The notes below the pieces were generated by a model. That model ran no database searches. It had not been told where the DNA came from and was given only the letters and a program-made list of their open reading frames with translations. Made by a program: the position numbers and the translations under genes. Positions 46,801-59,609 of a stretch of 64,000 nucleotides of DNA are shown here, one piece after another; within the stretch, counting starts at the first letter, position 1, and every line of letters starts with the position of its first letter. This DNA is from Adiantum capillus-veneris (lineage: Eukaryota; Streptophyta; Polypodiopsida; Polypodiales; Pteridaceae), in NCBI GenBank assembly GCA_014529385.2, contig CM043943.1:150817092-150881091 (forward strand). Direction: 5' to 3'.

Positions 46801-48230
46801 TTTAGTTGTACTTATTCAAATTATATTATGATCTCAACAATATCTTCAATTTTGACTACCAAATAAGGTCAAGGGTAGGTGGCATGCATTACATGCACTA
46901 TGGAGGGCTCACTCTTGGAGGTATTCAAAGGAATCATCCAAGAAGGACCCCACAAGGACCTTGTGCCAATGGAAAAAAAACGGTCGGTTTGCTGAATTTT
47001 TAAAGTTCACTTCCCTCCTGAATTTGAAAAGTGATACAAACAAAAGTTATAGCTCGTGGGCTGAAATTTTGCTCAAAATTTTTTCATATTTTTTTTCAGC
47101 TAAGAGCTGTGAGCTATGATTTTTTTAGTGGACCCCAGGTTTTCCCATGCTATGCAGCACACTCTCTCTTCCAACTTTATCATTTTCCTTTTCACACACA
47201 CTTCTCCACTCATCATCCCACCTCTCTCCCACTCCTCTCTGCACCCTACTCACATTCTTCTCAACCTTGAAGAATAAGAGAAACCATGGTGAACTCATAC
47301 CTCCCACACACAATTCCATTCAAAATTGACCACCTAGTCTCATTTTTCCTCCTCCAATTACCCATATCTATCAAAAAAAACCACAAAATTTCAGCCTCTT
47401 CTTCTTAATCGACAGCATCATGGTGGTGATCACTCAGCTCAATTACCTTGTCTCTCAAGGAAGGTCAAGAGTGGAGATAAAAATGTACCGTCAAAGCTAC
47501 TGGACCGTCAACAGCGTCAAAATTGGACCTACTCAAGACACTTGGAGCATCAAAACTTCCTTAAGAAATCTACCTTTTCTTAACTCTTAAGAGTTTTTCT
47601 TCACTTATTTGTATCCTACTGGTATCCATTGTAAAATAATCCAATTCCATTTGTAAATTAATACTACTCTACTAACATAACCCACTATGAAAAGTCCTAT
47701 TCACCTCCATTTCTCTCCTCTCTATTTCCCCTCCAACTTTGATAATTCCAAGCCAAAAGAAATTAGATAAAATTGCTGAAAATCTAACGCAACCATGGTT
47801 AGAGGAGTAACCCTAGCTTCAAAATTGCTATAAATAAAGGAGGGTGTAGCTAGCACAAAAAAGGGGGGAGAAGAATGAGCACTATGCTATAAGCATGAGA
47901 AGCCAAGCTCAACCTCTTGAGTGGAAATCTCATTGGATTAGGCTATGTATGTGTTGTATTAGGGGTGATTGCATGGGAACTTCTTTGCCATTGTAAGAGA
48001 GAGTTGATCAAAAGACCATATTAGGTAAAGTGGGAAAATCCCAATTCCCAGGTTGGACAACTTTCAATATATCATGTACAAAATATAGAGATTTTGTCAA
48101 AATTTGAGTTTTCTTAAGGTCTCATTCCACTTTATGCACATACAATACACAATGAAAACAACTAAAATACATGGTTTCAATCAATTGGATTATTAGGAGA
48201 CGAGTATATTGCATCCATTATCGTTGTCTA
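43895..48230. other. AT-rich intergenic sequence
   Basis: No supported gene. It contains a short degenerate tandem repeat (45085-45395) and a TATA-like GCTATAAATAAAGG near 47829 in an LTR-like context. Confidence 0.5.
45085..45395. repeat. Degenerate tandem repeat, about 125-140 bp period
   Basis: GTGGGAAAATA(G/A).TCAACA recurs near 45090, 45217 and 45359, followed by GGTCTA(T/G)ACCTAGAAAT and CTTAGGATAATG in the first two units. The third is partial. Confidence 0.75.
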
Positions 48231-48239
48231 TGTTCTACT

Positions 48240-50030
48240 GTCCTACCTACAACTTATCTCAACATGGAGAGCTTGGTTTCTAGGTCCACCACTTGTCCAA
48301 GTTAATGTAAAAGTGACTCAAGGTTCACAACTTGTGAAAGCAAGGATCCATTGAGGAATACAATCCACTTGGCTATTTTTCCTTAATTTATTGCATGTGA
48401 CATTCAAGCAAGGTCCACTTCTAATCTATAACTTCTTAATTTGAGGCATGGGGCATACATAAAATATGTAGCATATGCTCTATTGCCTCATAGGAAGGTT
48501 GGTTTCAAGGTGCACTTATCCATGCTAGCCTATCTTGGAGAAATGATGGAGCTTGCTTCTCTCCTTGTTTCAATGGAGACTAGCTTGGACAAGTGGTGGA
48601 CCTTTGCTTCTCTCTATGTTTCAATAGAGTTAGCTTGGACAAGTGGTGATCTTGGAACAAAACCCCCATGTAAAACATATCATGGGTATTCCAAGTGATT
48701 AGAAAGATTACCATTTAAGATATAACCTTATAGGTTGGACAAATGGAGCTTGGCTTGGAGAAATGGTGGACCTTTGATTCTCTCCATGTTTCAATGGAGC
48801 TATCTTGGAGAAATGGTGGAGCTTGCTTCTGTCCATGTTTCAATGGAGCCTAGCTTGAACAGTTGGTGGACCTTTGCTTCTCTCTATGTTTCAATAGAGT
48901 TAGCTTAGACACGTGGTGGATCTTCAAACTAAACCAACTACTATCAATGTTTCCTAGCTTGGACAAGTGGTGGAGTGTTTCTCTACTCCATGTTTCAATG
49001 GATCTTAGCTTGGACAAGTGTTGGACCTTAAAACAAAAACCCCATGTACAACATAGAATGGATTTTCTAGATTTCAATGGAGTCTAGATTTAACAAATGG
49101 TGGAGCTTGTCTTCATCCATGTTTCAATGAAATAGCTTGGACAAGTGGTGGACCTTGTAACAAACCCCCCCATGTACAACATATCATTGGTTTTCTAAGT
49201 GATGGGAAGGAATACCATTCAAGATATAAACTTATAGCTTGGATAAGTAGTTGACTTTAAAACCAAATTCATCATAATACAATGAAATACAGGTTAGCCA
49301 ATTCCTAAATCTTGAGACCAAACCTCCCATGCTATTAGAGATAATATATTGGATAAGTGGTGGACCTTCTATTATTTTCCCATGCCTAGTTTAGACTACC
49401 GGTACACTTTGCAGCTATAAAGGTTGGACGAGTTGTGGAGCCTTGTTTCTATCCATGTTTTAATGGATCCTAGCTTGGACAAGTGGTGGACCTTGGAAAA
49501 AAGCTTCCATGTACAACATATATGAGGTTTTCCATGTTTTAATGGAACCTATCTTGGACAAATGGTGAAGCTTGCTTCTCTCCATGTTGATTTTGGAACT
49601 ACCTTAGACAAGTGGTGGAGCTTTGCTTTTCTACTCTTCATAATACAATGAAGTATATGTTGGTTACATGGTGAATCTTAAGGCCAAACCTCCCATTTTA
49701 CTAGAGATGATAGGTTGGACAAGTGGATCAACCTTCTATCATTTCTCCATGACTATATTGACAATTAGTAGACCTAACATCTCTCTATGTTGTCTAGAGA
49801 TAAGCTTGGACAAGTGATGGACCCTGCTTCTCTCTTCCCTTGGTTTACTAGTTTGAAGACTCAGTATATATACTTTCTTAGATCTAGCTTGAACAAGTGG
49901 TGGACCTTGTATCCACAATCTTAATTCATTACAAAAAAGTATATGAAAAAATAACATAGGAATCTTGGTTTGAAGGTCAAGCAATTAGGTTCCAAATGCA
50001 CATAATAATATATTTTCCACCCATAATAAA
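48240..50030 (+). repeat. Satellite-like array, plus orientation, part 1
   Basis: Degenerate units of about 50-60 bp built from CTCCATGTTTCAATGGAG (itself a 6-bp stem hairpin) and TTGGACAAGTGGTGGACC. Units are interleaved with CCCCCATGTA(C/A)AACATA and ACCTTATAGGTTGGAC segments. No gene lies inside. Confidence 0.9.
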
Positions 50031-50676
50031 AGAAAGTTAAATATGTTATTACCAAATTGACAAAGGTAACGTCCAAGAATTCTAGCTTTGCATCTTGTCA
50101 GATCTAAATCTTCATCAAGGCGACATGCATGTATACATCAACTTTCAAGCCATTCAAGAATACATGCACTTAGATTCCATAGTTTTGTTTTCAAAGTCTT
50201 TTAGGTTCTAAAACTCTTTCACATAAAGTATGTAATGACAAAATTCTTGAAGCAAACATTTGTGCCCAAGAAAAAGATCCCTCTCACATATTTAAAGTCC
50301 ATGAATTCTCTGATCCATACTTACAAGTTTTATTTTGACATCAAACATCAATTCTCTCATAGTTACAAATAAATGCAACCTCGATATGAATTGACAAAAA
50401 ATGAATTTCTTTTACTATATGACCCAACATAGGCCCCAATCAAATAAAAAATGAGTCTCCAAAAATTTGGGTGCACTCTAGCAATACATCAGAGTCCCCT
50501 TACAATAGGATGCACTCCAATAGTACATTGAAGTCCCCTTAGAGTAGGGTGCACTCCATTCAAGTGTTCATAAAATTGACACACCTTTGTTTTTTTATAA
50601 AAAAGACTATATCAAATTATACAAATGTTGAAAGATACACACTAGAATAAAAAAAGCATCTTATGGCCATATTTAT
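50031..50676. other. No gene recognised
   Basis: Sequence between the satellite and the degenerate HAD gene. A short duplication (CAATA(G/C)TACAT(T/C)GAGTCCCCTTA type) lies at 50480-50560. Confidence 0.5.
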
Positions 50677-51451
50677 TCAATTCTTTCGTGTTGACAAGTA
50701 CACACCAAGGACATAATTTGTCTCAGAATCACTATACTGATTTACAATTGTGTTGTATGTATAGACTCTCTTATCTCTTGCATACAACCATCCTACCAAC
50801 CATGGAATTATGGTTCTCTGCAAGAAGTTTTGAAGTTGCTCGGAAGTTTGCCTCCACATCTTTGGAAATATAAGATATGTCCCTGGCATGTTCCACATCA
50901 CCCTATATGGAGTGTCATCAAAAATTAAGGTATTGTTTGCATCCAAATCCTCAAATATCTTCCAAATATCACTCAAATTTTTGTGATAAACCCTTGTAAA
51001 TCCTAACATATATTTGGATTTTGGCAATTTTTGTTACTCATAAACACCTTGAACTTGGTATACTGCTCAGGAAAACATTTTTGTGTGATGCGTTGCACCC
51101 TTGTTAAGTTATAGCAACTCCATATCCATAGCTCAAAGTATTCAGCACAAAAATCCAAAAAACTTTGTGCGTCTGGTCGCACCACATGATAAACTTCATC
51201 TTTATCCTCCACAAGTCGCATGTGTTGAGCCCAAGATGGCATAGAATCTCCATGTTTCATTTCAATTGTCTTGAGAAGTAACCCCTCTAGATCCAAGATA
51301 AGTACTCTTTTGATGTCCTTGAAAGCAAGTGGTAGGTGATAAGGAGGTGATTCATTCCTTGGACAAGGTCTTGGAGGAGGTTGGATGGGTAATTCAATAG
51401 TTTTCTTCAATTTATGCCAGCATATAGCCAATCCATTTTTCTGTAATGGTT
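50677..51451 (-). pseudogene. FCP1/NIF-type HAD phosphatase-like gene, frameshifted copy
   Basis: Related to the gene at 57212-58410. The exon starts after the acceptor TCTTTCATTTCAG and encodes KRVLILDLEGLLLKT (motif I, second Asp replaced by Glu), then VRPDAQSFLDFCAEYFELWIWS (motif II). After a one-base shift near 51005-51025 it continues NNTLIFDDTPYRVMWNMPGTYL (motif III) to a stop. HAD enzymes of this group dephosphorylate proteins such as the RNA polymerase II tail. The frameshift makes this copy unlikely to encode a full domain. It is embedded between two satellite blocks. Confidence 0.78.
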
Positions 51452-51699
51452 CTGAAATGAAAGAACAAGAACACTTAATGCAAACACAACAATAGACATG
51501 AGTTTTACATTGTCTACCCTAAGGTTTTATTAGATACCAAAATCCATCTATGATCTACTCATTAATAGAAAGAAAGTCAAATTAAAATCCTGACTCTTTT
51601 TTATGCTACACTCTCTCTTAGTCTCAATACCATGGAGGTCAACTAGACTTAAGTCAACTATTAACTACTACTTGTTGTTAAAGGTATGCTTGAAGTGCA

Positions 51700-54600
51700 T
51701 AAGGCTTAACCAATGCTCTAGTGTAGAATGGGTATTTAGGTCTCAAGGTCTACCACTTATCCAAGCAAAGATCCATTTAGATATGGAAACCCAATTTTTC
51801 TTAATATAATGATATAGAGTGGACAAGTGGTGAATCCTGAGACCAAACCACTCATGCTACTAGGGATAATAGGTTGGACAAGTGGTGGACCTTGAATGTA
51901 AACCCCCCACGTACAAAGTATCAGGGGTTTTGGGTATTTCAATCGACTCTAGCATCTTCGAGACATGGTGGAGCTTACTTCTCTCCATGTTTCAATGGAG
52001 TCTATCTTGGATAAATGGTGGAGCATCATTCTCTCCATGTTTCAATGGAGCCAGCTTGGACAAGTGGTGGACCTTGGAACAAAATCCCCATGTAAAACAT
52101 ATCATGGACATTACAAGTGGTGAGAAAAAATACCATTCAATATATAACCTTATAGGTTGGACAAGTGGTGGACCTTAACACCCAATTATTATTAATATAA
52201 TGACATAGAGTGGACAAGTGGTGAATCTTGCGACCAAACCTACTAGGAAAAGTAGGTTGGACAAGTGGTGAACCTTGAATGCAAACCCCCCATGTACAAA
52301 ATATCACTCATGCTACTAGGAATAATTTGGTATTAAGGTCCATGTTTCAATGGAGCCTAGCTTGGAAAAGTGGTGGACCTTTGTTTCTCTCTATGTTTCA
52401 ATAGAATTAGCTTGGACAAGTGGTGAACCTTGGAACAAAACCCCCATGTAAAGCATGTCATGGGCATTACAAGTGGTGAGAAAAAATACCATTCAAGGTA
52501 TAACCTTATAGGCTGGACAAGTGGTGGACCTTAGCACCCAATTCCTCTTATTATAATGACATAGAGTGGAAAAGTGGTGAATTGTGAGACCAAACCTACT
52601 AGGGATAATAGGGTGGACAAATGGTTGACCTTGAATGTAAATCACCCATGTACAAAATATCATGGGTTTTGCGTATTTCAATGGAGCCTAGCATCTAGGA
52701 GACATGGTGGAACTTACTTATGTCCATGTTTTAATGGAGCCTATCTAGGAGAAATGGTGGAGGTTCCTTCTCTCCATGTTTCAATGGAGCCTAGCTTGGA
52801 CAAGTCGTGGACCTTTGTTTCTCTCTATGTTTAAATATGGTTAGCTTGGACAAGTGGTGGATCTTGGAATGAAACTCCCATGTAAAACATATCATGGGCA
52901 TTTCAAGTGGCGAGAAAGGATACCATTTAAGATATAACCTTATAGGTTGGACAAGTGGTGGACCTTAACACAATATAATGACATAGAGTGTACAAGTGGT
53001 GAATCTTGAAACCAAACCACTCATGCTACTAGGGATAATAGGTTAAACAAGTGGTGGGCCTTGAAATAAAACCCCCTAGAGTGTTTCAATGGAGCCTAGC
53101 TTGGAAACATGGTAAAGCTTGCTTCTCTCCATGTTTCAATGCAGCCTATCTTGGATAAATGGTGGAGCATCATTCTCTCCATGTTTCAATGGAGCCTAGC
53201 TTGGACAAGTGGTGGACCTTTATTTCTCTCTATGTTTGAATAGAGTTATCTTGGAAAAGTGGTGGACCTTGGAACAAAACCCCCATGTAAAACATATCAT
53301 GGGCATTACAAGTGGTGAGAAAAAATACCATTTAATATATAACCTTATAGGTTGGACAAGTGGTGGACCTTAACACCCAATTATTCTTAATATAATGACA
53401 TAGAGTGGATAAGTGGTGAACTTGGGACCAAACCTACTAGGGAAATAGGTTCGACAAGTGGTGGACCTTGAATGTAAACCCCCCATGTACAAAATATCAC
53501 TCATGCTACTAGAAATAATTTGGTATTAAGGTCCATGTTTCAATGCAGCCTAGCTTGGAAAAGTGGTGGACCTTTGTTTCTCTCTATGTTTCAATAGATT
53601 TAGCTTGGACAAGTGGTGGACCTTGGAACAAAACCCCCATGTAAATCATGTCATGGGCATTACAAGTGGTGAGAAAAAATACCATTCAAGCTATAACATT
53701 ATAGGTTGGACAAGTGGTGGACCTTAACACCCAATTCCTCTTAATATAATGACATAGAGTGGACAAGTGGTGAATCATGAGACCAAACCTACTAGGGATA
53801 ATAGGTTGGACAAGTGGTGAACCTTGAATGTAAACCCCCCATGTACAAAATATTATGGGTATTGGGTATTTCAATGGAGCCTAGCAACTTGGAGACATGG
53901 TGGAGCTTATTTCTCTCCATGTTTCAATGGAGCCTATCTAGGAGAAACAGTGGAGGTTCCTTCTCTCCATGTTTCAATGAGCCTAGCTTGGACAAGTGGT
54001 GGACCTTTCTTTCTCTATATGTTTTAATAGAGTTAGCTTGGACAAGTGGTGGACCTTGGAATGAAACCCCCATGTAAAACATATCATGGGCATTTCAAGT
54101 GGTGAGAAAGGATACCATTTAAAATATAACCTTATAGGTTGGACAAGTGGTGGACCTTAACACATAGTTCTTCTTAATATAATGACATAGAGTGTACAAG
54201 TGGTGAATCTTGAGACCAAACCACTCGTGCTACTAGGGATAATAGGTTGGACAAGTGGTGGACCTTGAATGTAAACCCCTCATGTACAAAATTATGGGTT
54301 TAGGGTATTTCAATGGAGCCTAGCTTGGAGACATGGTGGAGATTGCTTCTCTCAATGTTTCAATGGAACCTATCTTGGAGAAATGGTGGATCATCCTTCT
54401 CTCCATGTTTCAATGGAGCCTACCTTGGACAAGTGGTGGACCTTTGCTTCTCTCTATGTTTCAATAGAGTTAGCTTGGACAAGTGGTGGGTCTTGGAACA
54501 AAACCCCTTTGTAAAACATAGCATGGACATTACAAGTGATAAGGAAAAATATCATTCAAGATATAACCTTACAGGTTGGAAAAGTGGTGATGGACCTTGA

Positions 54601-56290
54601 CAAGTGGTGAAGGATACCATTTAAGATATACCCTTATAGGTTGGACAAGTGGTGGACCTTAACACCCAGTTATTCTTAATATAATGACATAGAGTGGATA
54701 AGTGGTGAATCTTAAGACCAAACCACTCATGCTACTAGGTATAATACGTTAGAGAAGTGGTAGACCTTGAATGTAAACACCCCATGTACAAAATATCATG
54801 GTTTTAGGGTGTTTCAATGGAGCCTAGAATCTTGGAGACATGGTAGATCTTGATTCTTTCCATGTTTGAATGGCACCTATCTTGGAAAAATGATGGAGGT
54901 TACTTCTCTCCATGCTTCAATGGAGCCTAGCTTTGACAAGTGGTGAACCTTTGCTTCTCTCTATGTTTGAATAGAGTTAGCTTGGACAAGTGGTGGACCT
55001 TGGAATGAAACCCCCATGTAAAACATATCATGGGCATTTCAAGTGGTGAGAAAGGATACCATTTAAGATATAACCTTATAGGTTGGACAAGTGGTGGACC
55101 TTAATACATAGTTCTTCCTAATATAATGACATAGAGTGTACAAGTGGTGTATCTTGAGACCAAACCACTCGTGCTACTAGGGATAATAGGTTAGACAAGT
55201 GGTGGGCCTTGAAATAAAACCCCCCATGTACAAAATAAAATGGGTTTAGGGCATTTAAATGGATCCTAGCTTGGAGACATGGTGGAGCTTTCTTCTCTCC
55301 ATGTTTCAATGAAGCCTATCTTGGAGAAATGGTGGAGCATCCTTCTCTCCATGTTTCAATATAGCTTAGCTTGGACAAGTGGTGGATCTTTGGTTCTCTC
55401 TATGTTTCAATAGAGTTAGCTTGGACAAGTGGTGGACATTGAAACAAAACTCCCATGTAAAACATATCATGGGTAGTTCAAGTTGTGAGAAAAAAAACCA
55501 TTTAAAATATAACCTTATAGGTTGGACAAGTGGTGGACCTTAACACCCAATCCTTTTTAATACAATGACATAGAGTGGACAAGTGGTGAATCTTGAGACC
55601 AAAGCTATCAAGCTACTAGGGATACTAGGTTGGACAAGTGGTGGATCTTGAATGTACATCCCCTATGTACAAAATATCATGGGTTTAGGGTGTTTCAATG
55701 GAGTCTAGCATATTGGAGACATGGTGGAGCTTGCTTCGCTCCATGTTTCAAGTGGTGGACCTTCAATTATTTTCCCATACCTAGTTTAGACAACCCATAC
55801 ACTTTGCAACTCTAAAGGTTGGACGAGTGGTGGAGCTTTGTTTATTTCCATGTTTTAATGGATCCTAGCTTGGACAAGTGGTGGACCTTGGAAAAAAGTC
55901 CCCCTGTACAACATAGCTGAGTTTTTTCATGTTTTAATGGAAGAGAGATTTGACAAATGGTGGAGCTTGCTTATCTCCATGTGGATTTTAGAACTAGCTT
56001 GGACAAGTGGTGGAGCTTTGCTTTTCTACTCTTCATAATACAATGATGTATAGGTTGGTTACATGGTGAATCTTAAGGCCAAACCTCCCATCTTACTAGA
56101 GATGATAGGTTGGACAAGTGTTCAACCTTCTATCATTTCTCCATGCCTATAATTAGACAATTAGTAGAACTAGCATCTTTCTATGTTGTCTAGAGCTGAG
56201 CTTGGACAAGTAGTGGACCTTGCTACTCTCTTCCCTTGGTTTATTAGTTTGAAGACTCATTATATATACTTGCTTAGATCTATATAATTA
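51700..56290 (+). repeat. Satellite array, plus orientation, ~440-bp higher-order units
   Basis: The landmark GGGATAATAGGTTGGACAAG (with variants) recurs near 51869, 52249, 52605, 53034, 53447, 53797, 54237, 54742, 55182 and 55622. Spacing is mostly 350-440 bp. Each higher-order unit contains several 50-60 bp subunits with TTGGACAAGTGGTGGACC plus fixed segments (AATATAATGACATAGAGTGG; AAACCACTCATGCTACTAGG). Short open frames across it are repeat artefacts. Confidence 0.93.
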
Positions 56291-57200
56291 CTCATTAGTT
56301 AGGTTACAAGTAGGTATGTAATTTGTTAGCCTCAAGGGACTTTGAATATTGAATAGTAAGAAAGTCAAGTGCTGGTTTGAAGATCTTTTGCTTATCTAAA
56401 CTAGACTCTAACTCAATAATAAGTCTCTTAAGTTCCACGAATTGTCCTATCTAGGCTCCAAAAGAGTCTTAATTGGTTTGTGCTAGATTCTAACTTCCTT
56501 GATGGGGTAGAATCCTAGAAAAATGAGGCACTATAAGTTTTACCTTAGCTCAAATGGATTTTCACTTAAACTAGACTGCAATTTGGCACTCTAGTATCTT
56601 TGTCTTGATGGAGTTTAACACTAGATACATAGTAGTGATATTTAAGCTTCATGTCTCTTCACTTGATCGAGATATGAGACCATACTTTCAAGGTCACCAC
56701 TTGTCTTACCTAAAGACCAATGTGAGACATGGGAGCAAGAAAGCCATCCGATATTGTTTTAAGGACTATTACATAGACAATCAATAACTTAAGTAAAGCA
56801 AAAAGACTTGGATCTTTCACAATTAATAACTTAAGTAAAGCCAAAAAGACTTGGATCTTTGACAGTTTTTTTCAAACTAAAAAAGCACAATCTCATGCTA
56901 ACAAAACTATAAATCACAATTGAAAGTTTTGAACGAGAAAAAGATCAACAATCTTATAAGAAGGATACTTTTCATTTCATTTGATGATTACAAACTAAAA
57001 GAAAGTCTCTCAAGAAATTGATAAACAAAAAATGTAGGTGACTGCTTCATTATTTTGAGCAAAAATATCAAAATCTCTATTGATTGAGCTCCATCTAGTA
57101 GTATCCTTTGTAAGATCCTGCAGGAAGGAATAAAAAGAAAGATTTGTTAGATACCATGCACATGAGTGTTCAAGCATGTGTATCAAGAATATATGACATG
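56291..57200. other. Non-repeat spacer between satellite and HAD gene
   Basis: The satellite motif stops at about 56230. The remainder has no supported gene and probably includes the 3' flank of the HAD gene. Confidence 0.5.
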
Positions 57201-57211
57201 TCACTAGTACC

Positions 57212-58410
57212 TTAGGGTTGCTTTCTATCCAGCCTTAGAAGATTGTTCTCAGCTTTCACCTTATTTATATAAGCCTTTGCTGTGGTTGCCTTCAAAACTC
57301 CTTTTGTGTTACAACCCAATTGCCTAGCTAAAGTGGTCAATTGTGACGCCTTCATGCTTTCAATGGGTGTACGCTCCTTTGCTAAGATCTCTTGTATTTG
57401 GGCTCTTCTCATTTCATTGCGGTGGCTTGTGTCACTTGCATTTTCAATGATAGTTTCATCCCTGTCACCTTTTGCAGGTGGTATTCTTCTTGTAAAGAAC
57501 ACCTTAGCTGACCAAACATCATTTTTCTGCTTCCAATACTCCATGATTTGTTTGTATTCACTATCATTTGTCACTATAGGTTGTCCATAACGATTAGAAG
57601 CAATTAAATCACGCACATCCCTTCTCTCATCAAGCTGAATCAAGTATGGCAGTAGCTCCTCCAAGAGCATATTGTCAACCATCTTCTCAGCATCAAATTG
57701 TGGTGGAAAAATGCAATTGTTTGCTGGTGAAATACATCCCTTGTAAGGAGAGTCATCAATAAGCACTGTTCTTTGTGGATCACATTCAAACCCCATGGCA
57801 ATTTTGGCTAGAGGCTTGAACATTGCCTCAACGTTTGGATTGTCGGGTCTAAACAATTTTTGAGTTTGAGCGGTGTAGCAAACATCTTGCGACCAAATTG
57901 CAAAGAAAGGCAATGTATCCTCAGCTAAGTTGTTTAGTGCTGCAAGGATTTGATACACATTATTCCTAGTAGCTGTCGACCAAATTGCAACATTAAACCT
58001 CTGTAAAATAGTCTTCAAGAATTGGATGCAACCTGGCCTGAGTATAATATATCTTTTTGAATCCATTTGCACTGAGTTGTGGTGTGAGGATGGTTGAGGG
58101 GAACGTTTCAACAATAGACCATTTAAATCCAATATAATTGTAAGCATGGATTTCTCAACATCTACGCTACATGACGTAGTACCAATTGGCAATAGCTCGT
58201 GAGTGGACTTTTCAGTCTCTTTTGATGTATGTTGCATTTTTGAAGCATCGATTTCTTGGTTCTCATTATTGGAAGCTTGCTCAAGTTGCACAACACTAGA
58301 CTCTAGTATAGAAATATCATCCATCTTGGGCACTTTAGAAACCATAGAATCTATGGATTCTATAGTTGTTGACTGAACCATAGGAGCATTATCCATCCCA
58401 GTTTGTGAAT
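57212..58410 (-). CDS. FCP1/NIF-type HAD phosphatase-like protein with possible SAP-like tail
   Basis: A large intact exon entered through the acceptor GTGTTTTCTTAG (at 58411-58412). The first Met inside it (58394-58396) gives about 394 residues; an upstream exon may add more. Residues ~100-300 form the HAD domain: TIILDLNGLLLKR (motif I, Asp-Leu-Asn instead of Asp-x-Asp), ILRPGCIQFL and VAIWSTATRNNV (motif II), and RTVLIDDSPYKGC (motif III). The N-terminus is acidic and Ser-rich. The C-terminus (IESMKASQLTTLARQLGCNT...AKAYINKVK) resembles a SAP helix-extension-helix DNA-binding motif. Loss of the second Asp, the usual acid/base, makes phosphatase activity doubtful. It is on the same strand as the SET gene 640 bp upstream. 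Confidence 0.82.
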
Positions 58411-58429
58411 CTAAGAAAACACACACACA

Positions 58430-59052
58430 AATGGTATCTCAAAACCACTAGAATTTTATTCACCATATTTATATGTAGAACTCCTAGTAAGAAATTTATT
58501 TAAGGTAAAGTCGTTGTTAGAATCCTTGCAACCATTTTCAGCATTCGTACACCAAACACCACTTGTCTAAAATACAATCTACTAACTCAACATTTTCCAT
58601 CCTACACTTTATTAAAGATGAGTACTTAAAGTGAAAACTAAAAGCCACCCTTGTTGAGGAAACATGGATACAAGGTCCACCAAATGTCCAACCTAGACTA
58701 CAAGAAAATAATTAGAGATTTGGCTTAGATTTGGATTCAAAGGCCACCACTTATTCAAGTAAGATAACTCCACTTGTTTAAGACAGTAATGTTTGAAGCC
58801 CCACCACTTGTCCAACCTAGACATTGATTAAATTTTGGTAAGATTTATCACAAATCTAGAGTAGAATCAAGATTCTATGGCCAAGGTAGTCAAATATGTT
58901 AGACAACACACAAAGCATAAGAGCACTCTAGATTCTCGTTGAGCATAAACTAAACAATAATCAAATGTTATATTCACTTGAGATTTCATCCATGAAAAAT
59001 GAAAATGATGCATGTACTTGAGATTTCCATCCATGTACAATACTTTACAATG
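58430..59052. other. Spacer between SET and HAD genes
   Basis: Holds a few minus-orientation copies of the satellite motif (e.g. CCACCACTTGTCCAACCTAG near 58800); no coding exon identified. Confidence 0.5.
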
Positions 59053-59609
59053 TCAAGTAAAGTTATAGTCAGCAAACAACTCTTCTCCTGCTTCAACTTG
59101 ACAAATAGTCTCAATGCATACATGGCCATATTCTTCTGACTTGATGTGTGAAGAGGTGCATTTATGCCAAGGTGGAAAATTTGGATCAAATGTATAGCGT
59201 ACGTTGGGACAGACATTTGTACTGTGAGAACTATTTATATAGCCCGACACGTTTCCTTCTTCTACACAACCAATAATGTATGATTGATCTTCCTCTTCTT
59301 CTATGTTTGGATCCTCTAGAAGAGAATATTTATAAGCTCTTGGAAAAATTTTGCATATCTTTTTCCAGTCTTGAAATCTATACTTATGCCCTCCATAGTT
59401 TAGAATAGTCAAACCACTTTCCAGGGTAGTATGCACAAATAGCCCATAACCAGCTCCTTCAATACATGAAAGTCGCACTTCAAAATCCACACCGTTAATA
59501 TGGAAAATTACATCTTTGGGAATAGGAAAAGTTGGTGTCCCAAAAGGATCTTCATGCCAATCATAGTGTGAAATACATCTAGTTTTTATATCACTTAACT
59601 CCTTTGTGT
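59053..59609 (-). CDS. SET-domain exon (3' exon of the ParB-methyltransferase-like-SET gene)
   Basis: Acceptor TTTTTGCAG at 59610, stop TGA at 59053-59055. The exon opens TKELSDIKTRC and then ISHYDWHEDPFGTPTFPIP. SET hallmarks in order: CIEGAGYGLFVHTTLESG with ILNYGG (SET-N), GYINSSHSTNVCPNVRY (the NHSxxPN region, altered to NSSHSTNVCPN), and ICQVEAGEELFADYNF (GEE...DY). SET domains are protein lysine methyltransferases. The NHS change makes the activity uncertain. The first two bases complete a codon with the last base of the exon at 62200-63579 (phase 1), provided that exon is read in its downstream frame. Confidence 0.82.

Noticed and set aside
48441-55815. Short proteins rich in MFQWSL / DKWWTF
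   Set aside because: They recur because the satellite repeats; both strands and several frames give such peptides.
57282-57590. 102-codon plus-strand frame
   Set aside because: Antisense shadow of the HAD gene exon.
58410-59053. SET and HAD as one fused gene
   Set aside because: The SET frame ends in TGA with no donor before it, and no linking exon was found; kept as separate genes, although an unseen alternative splice is possible.
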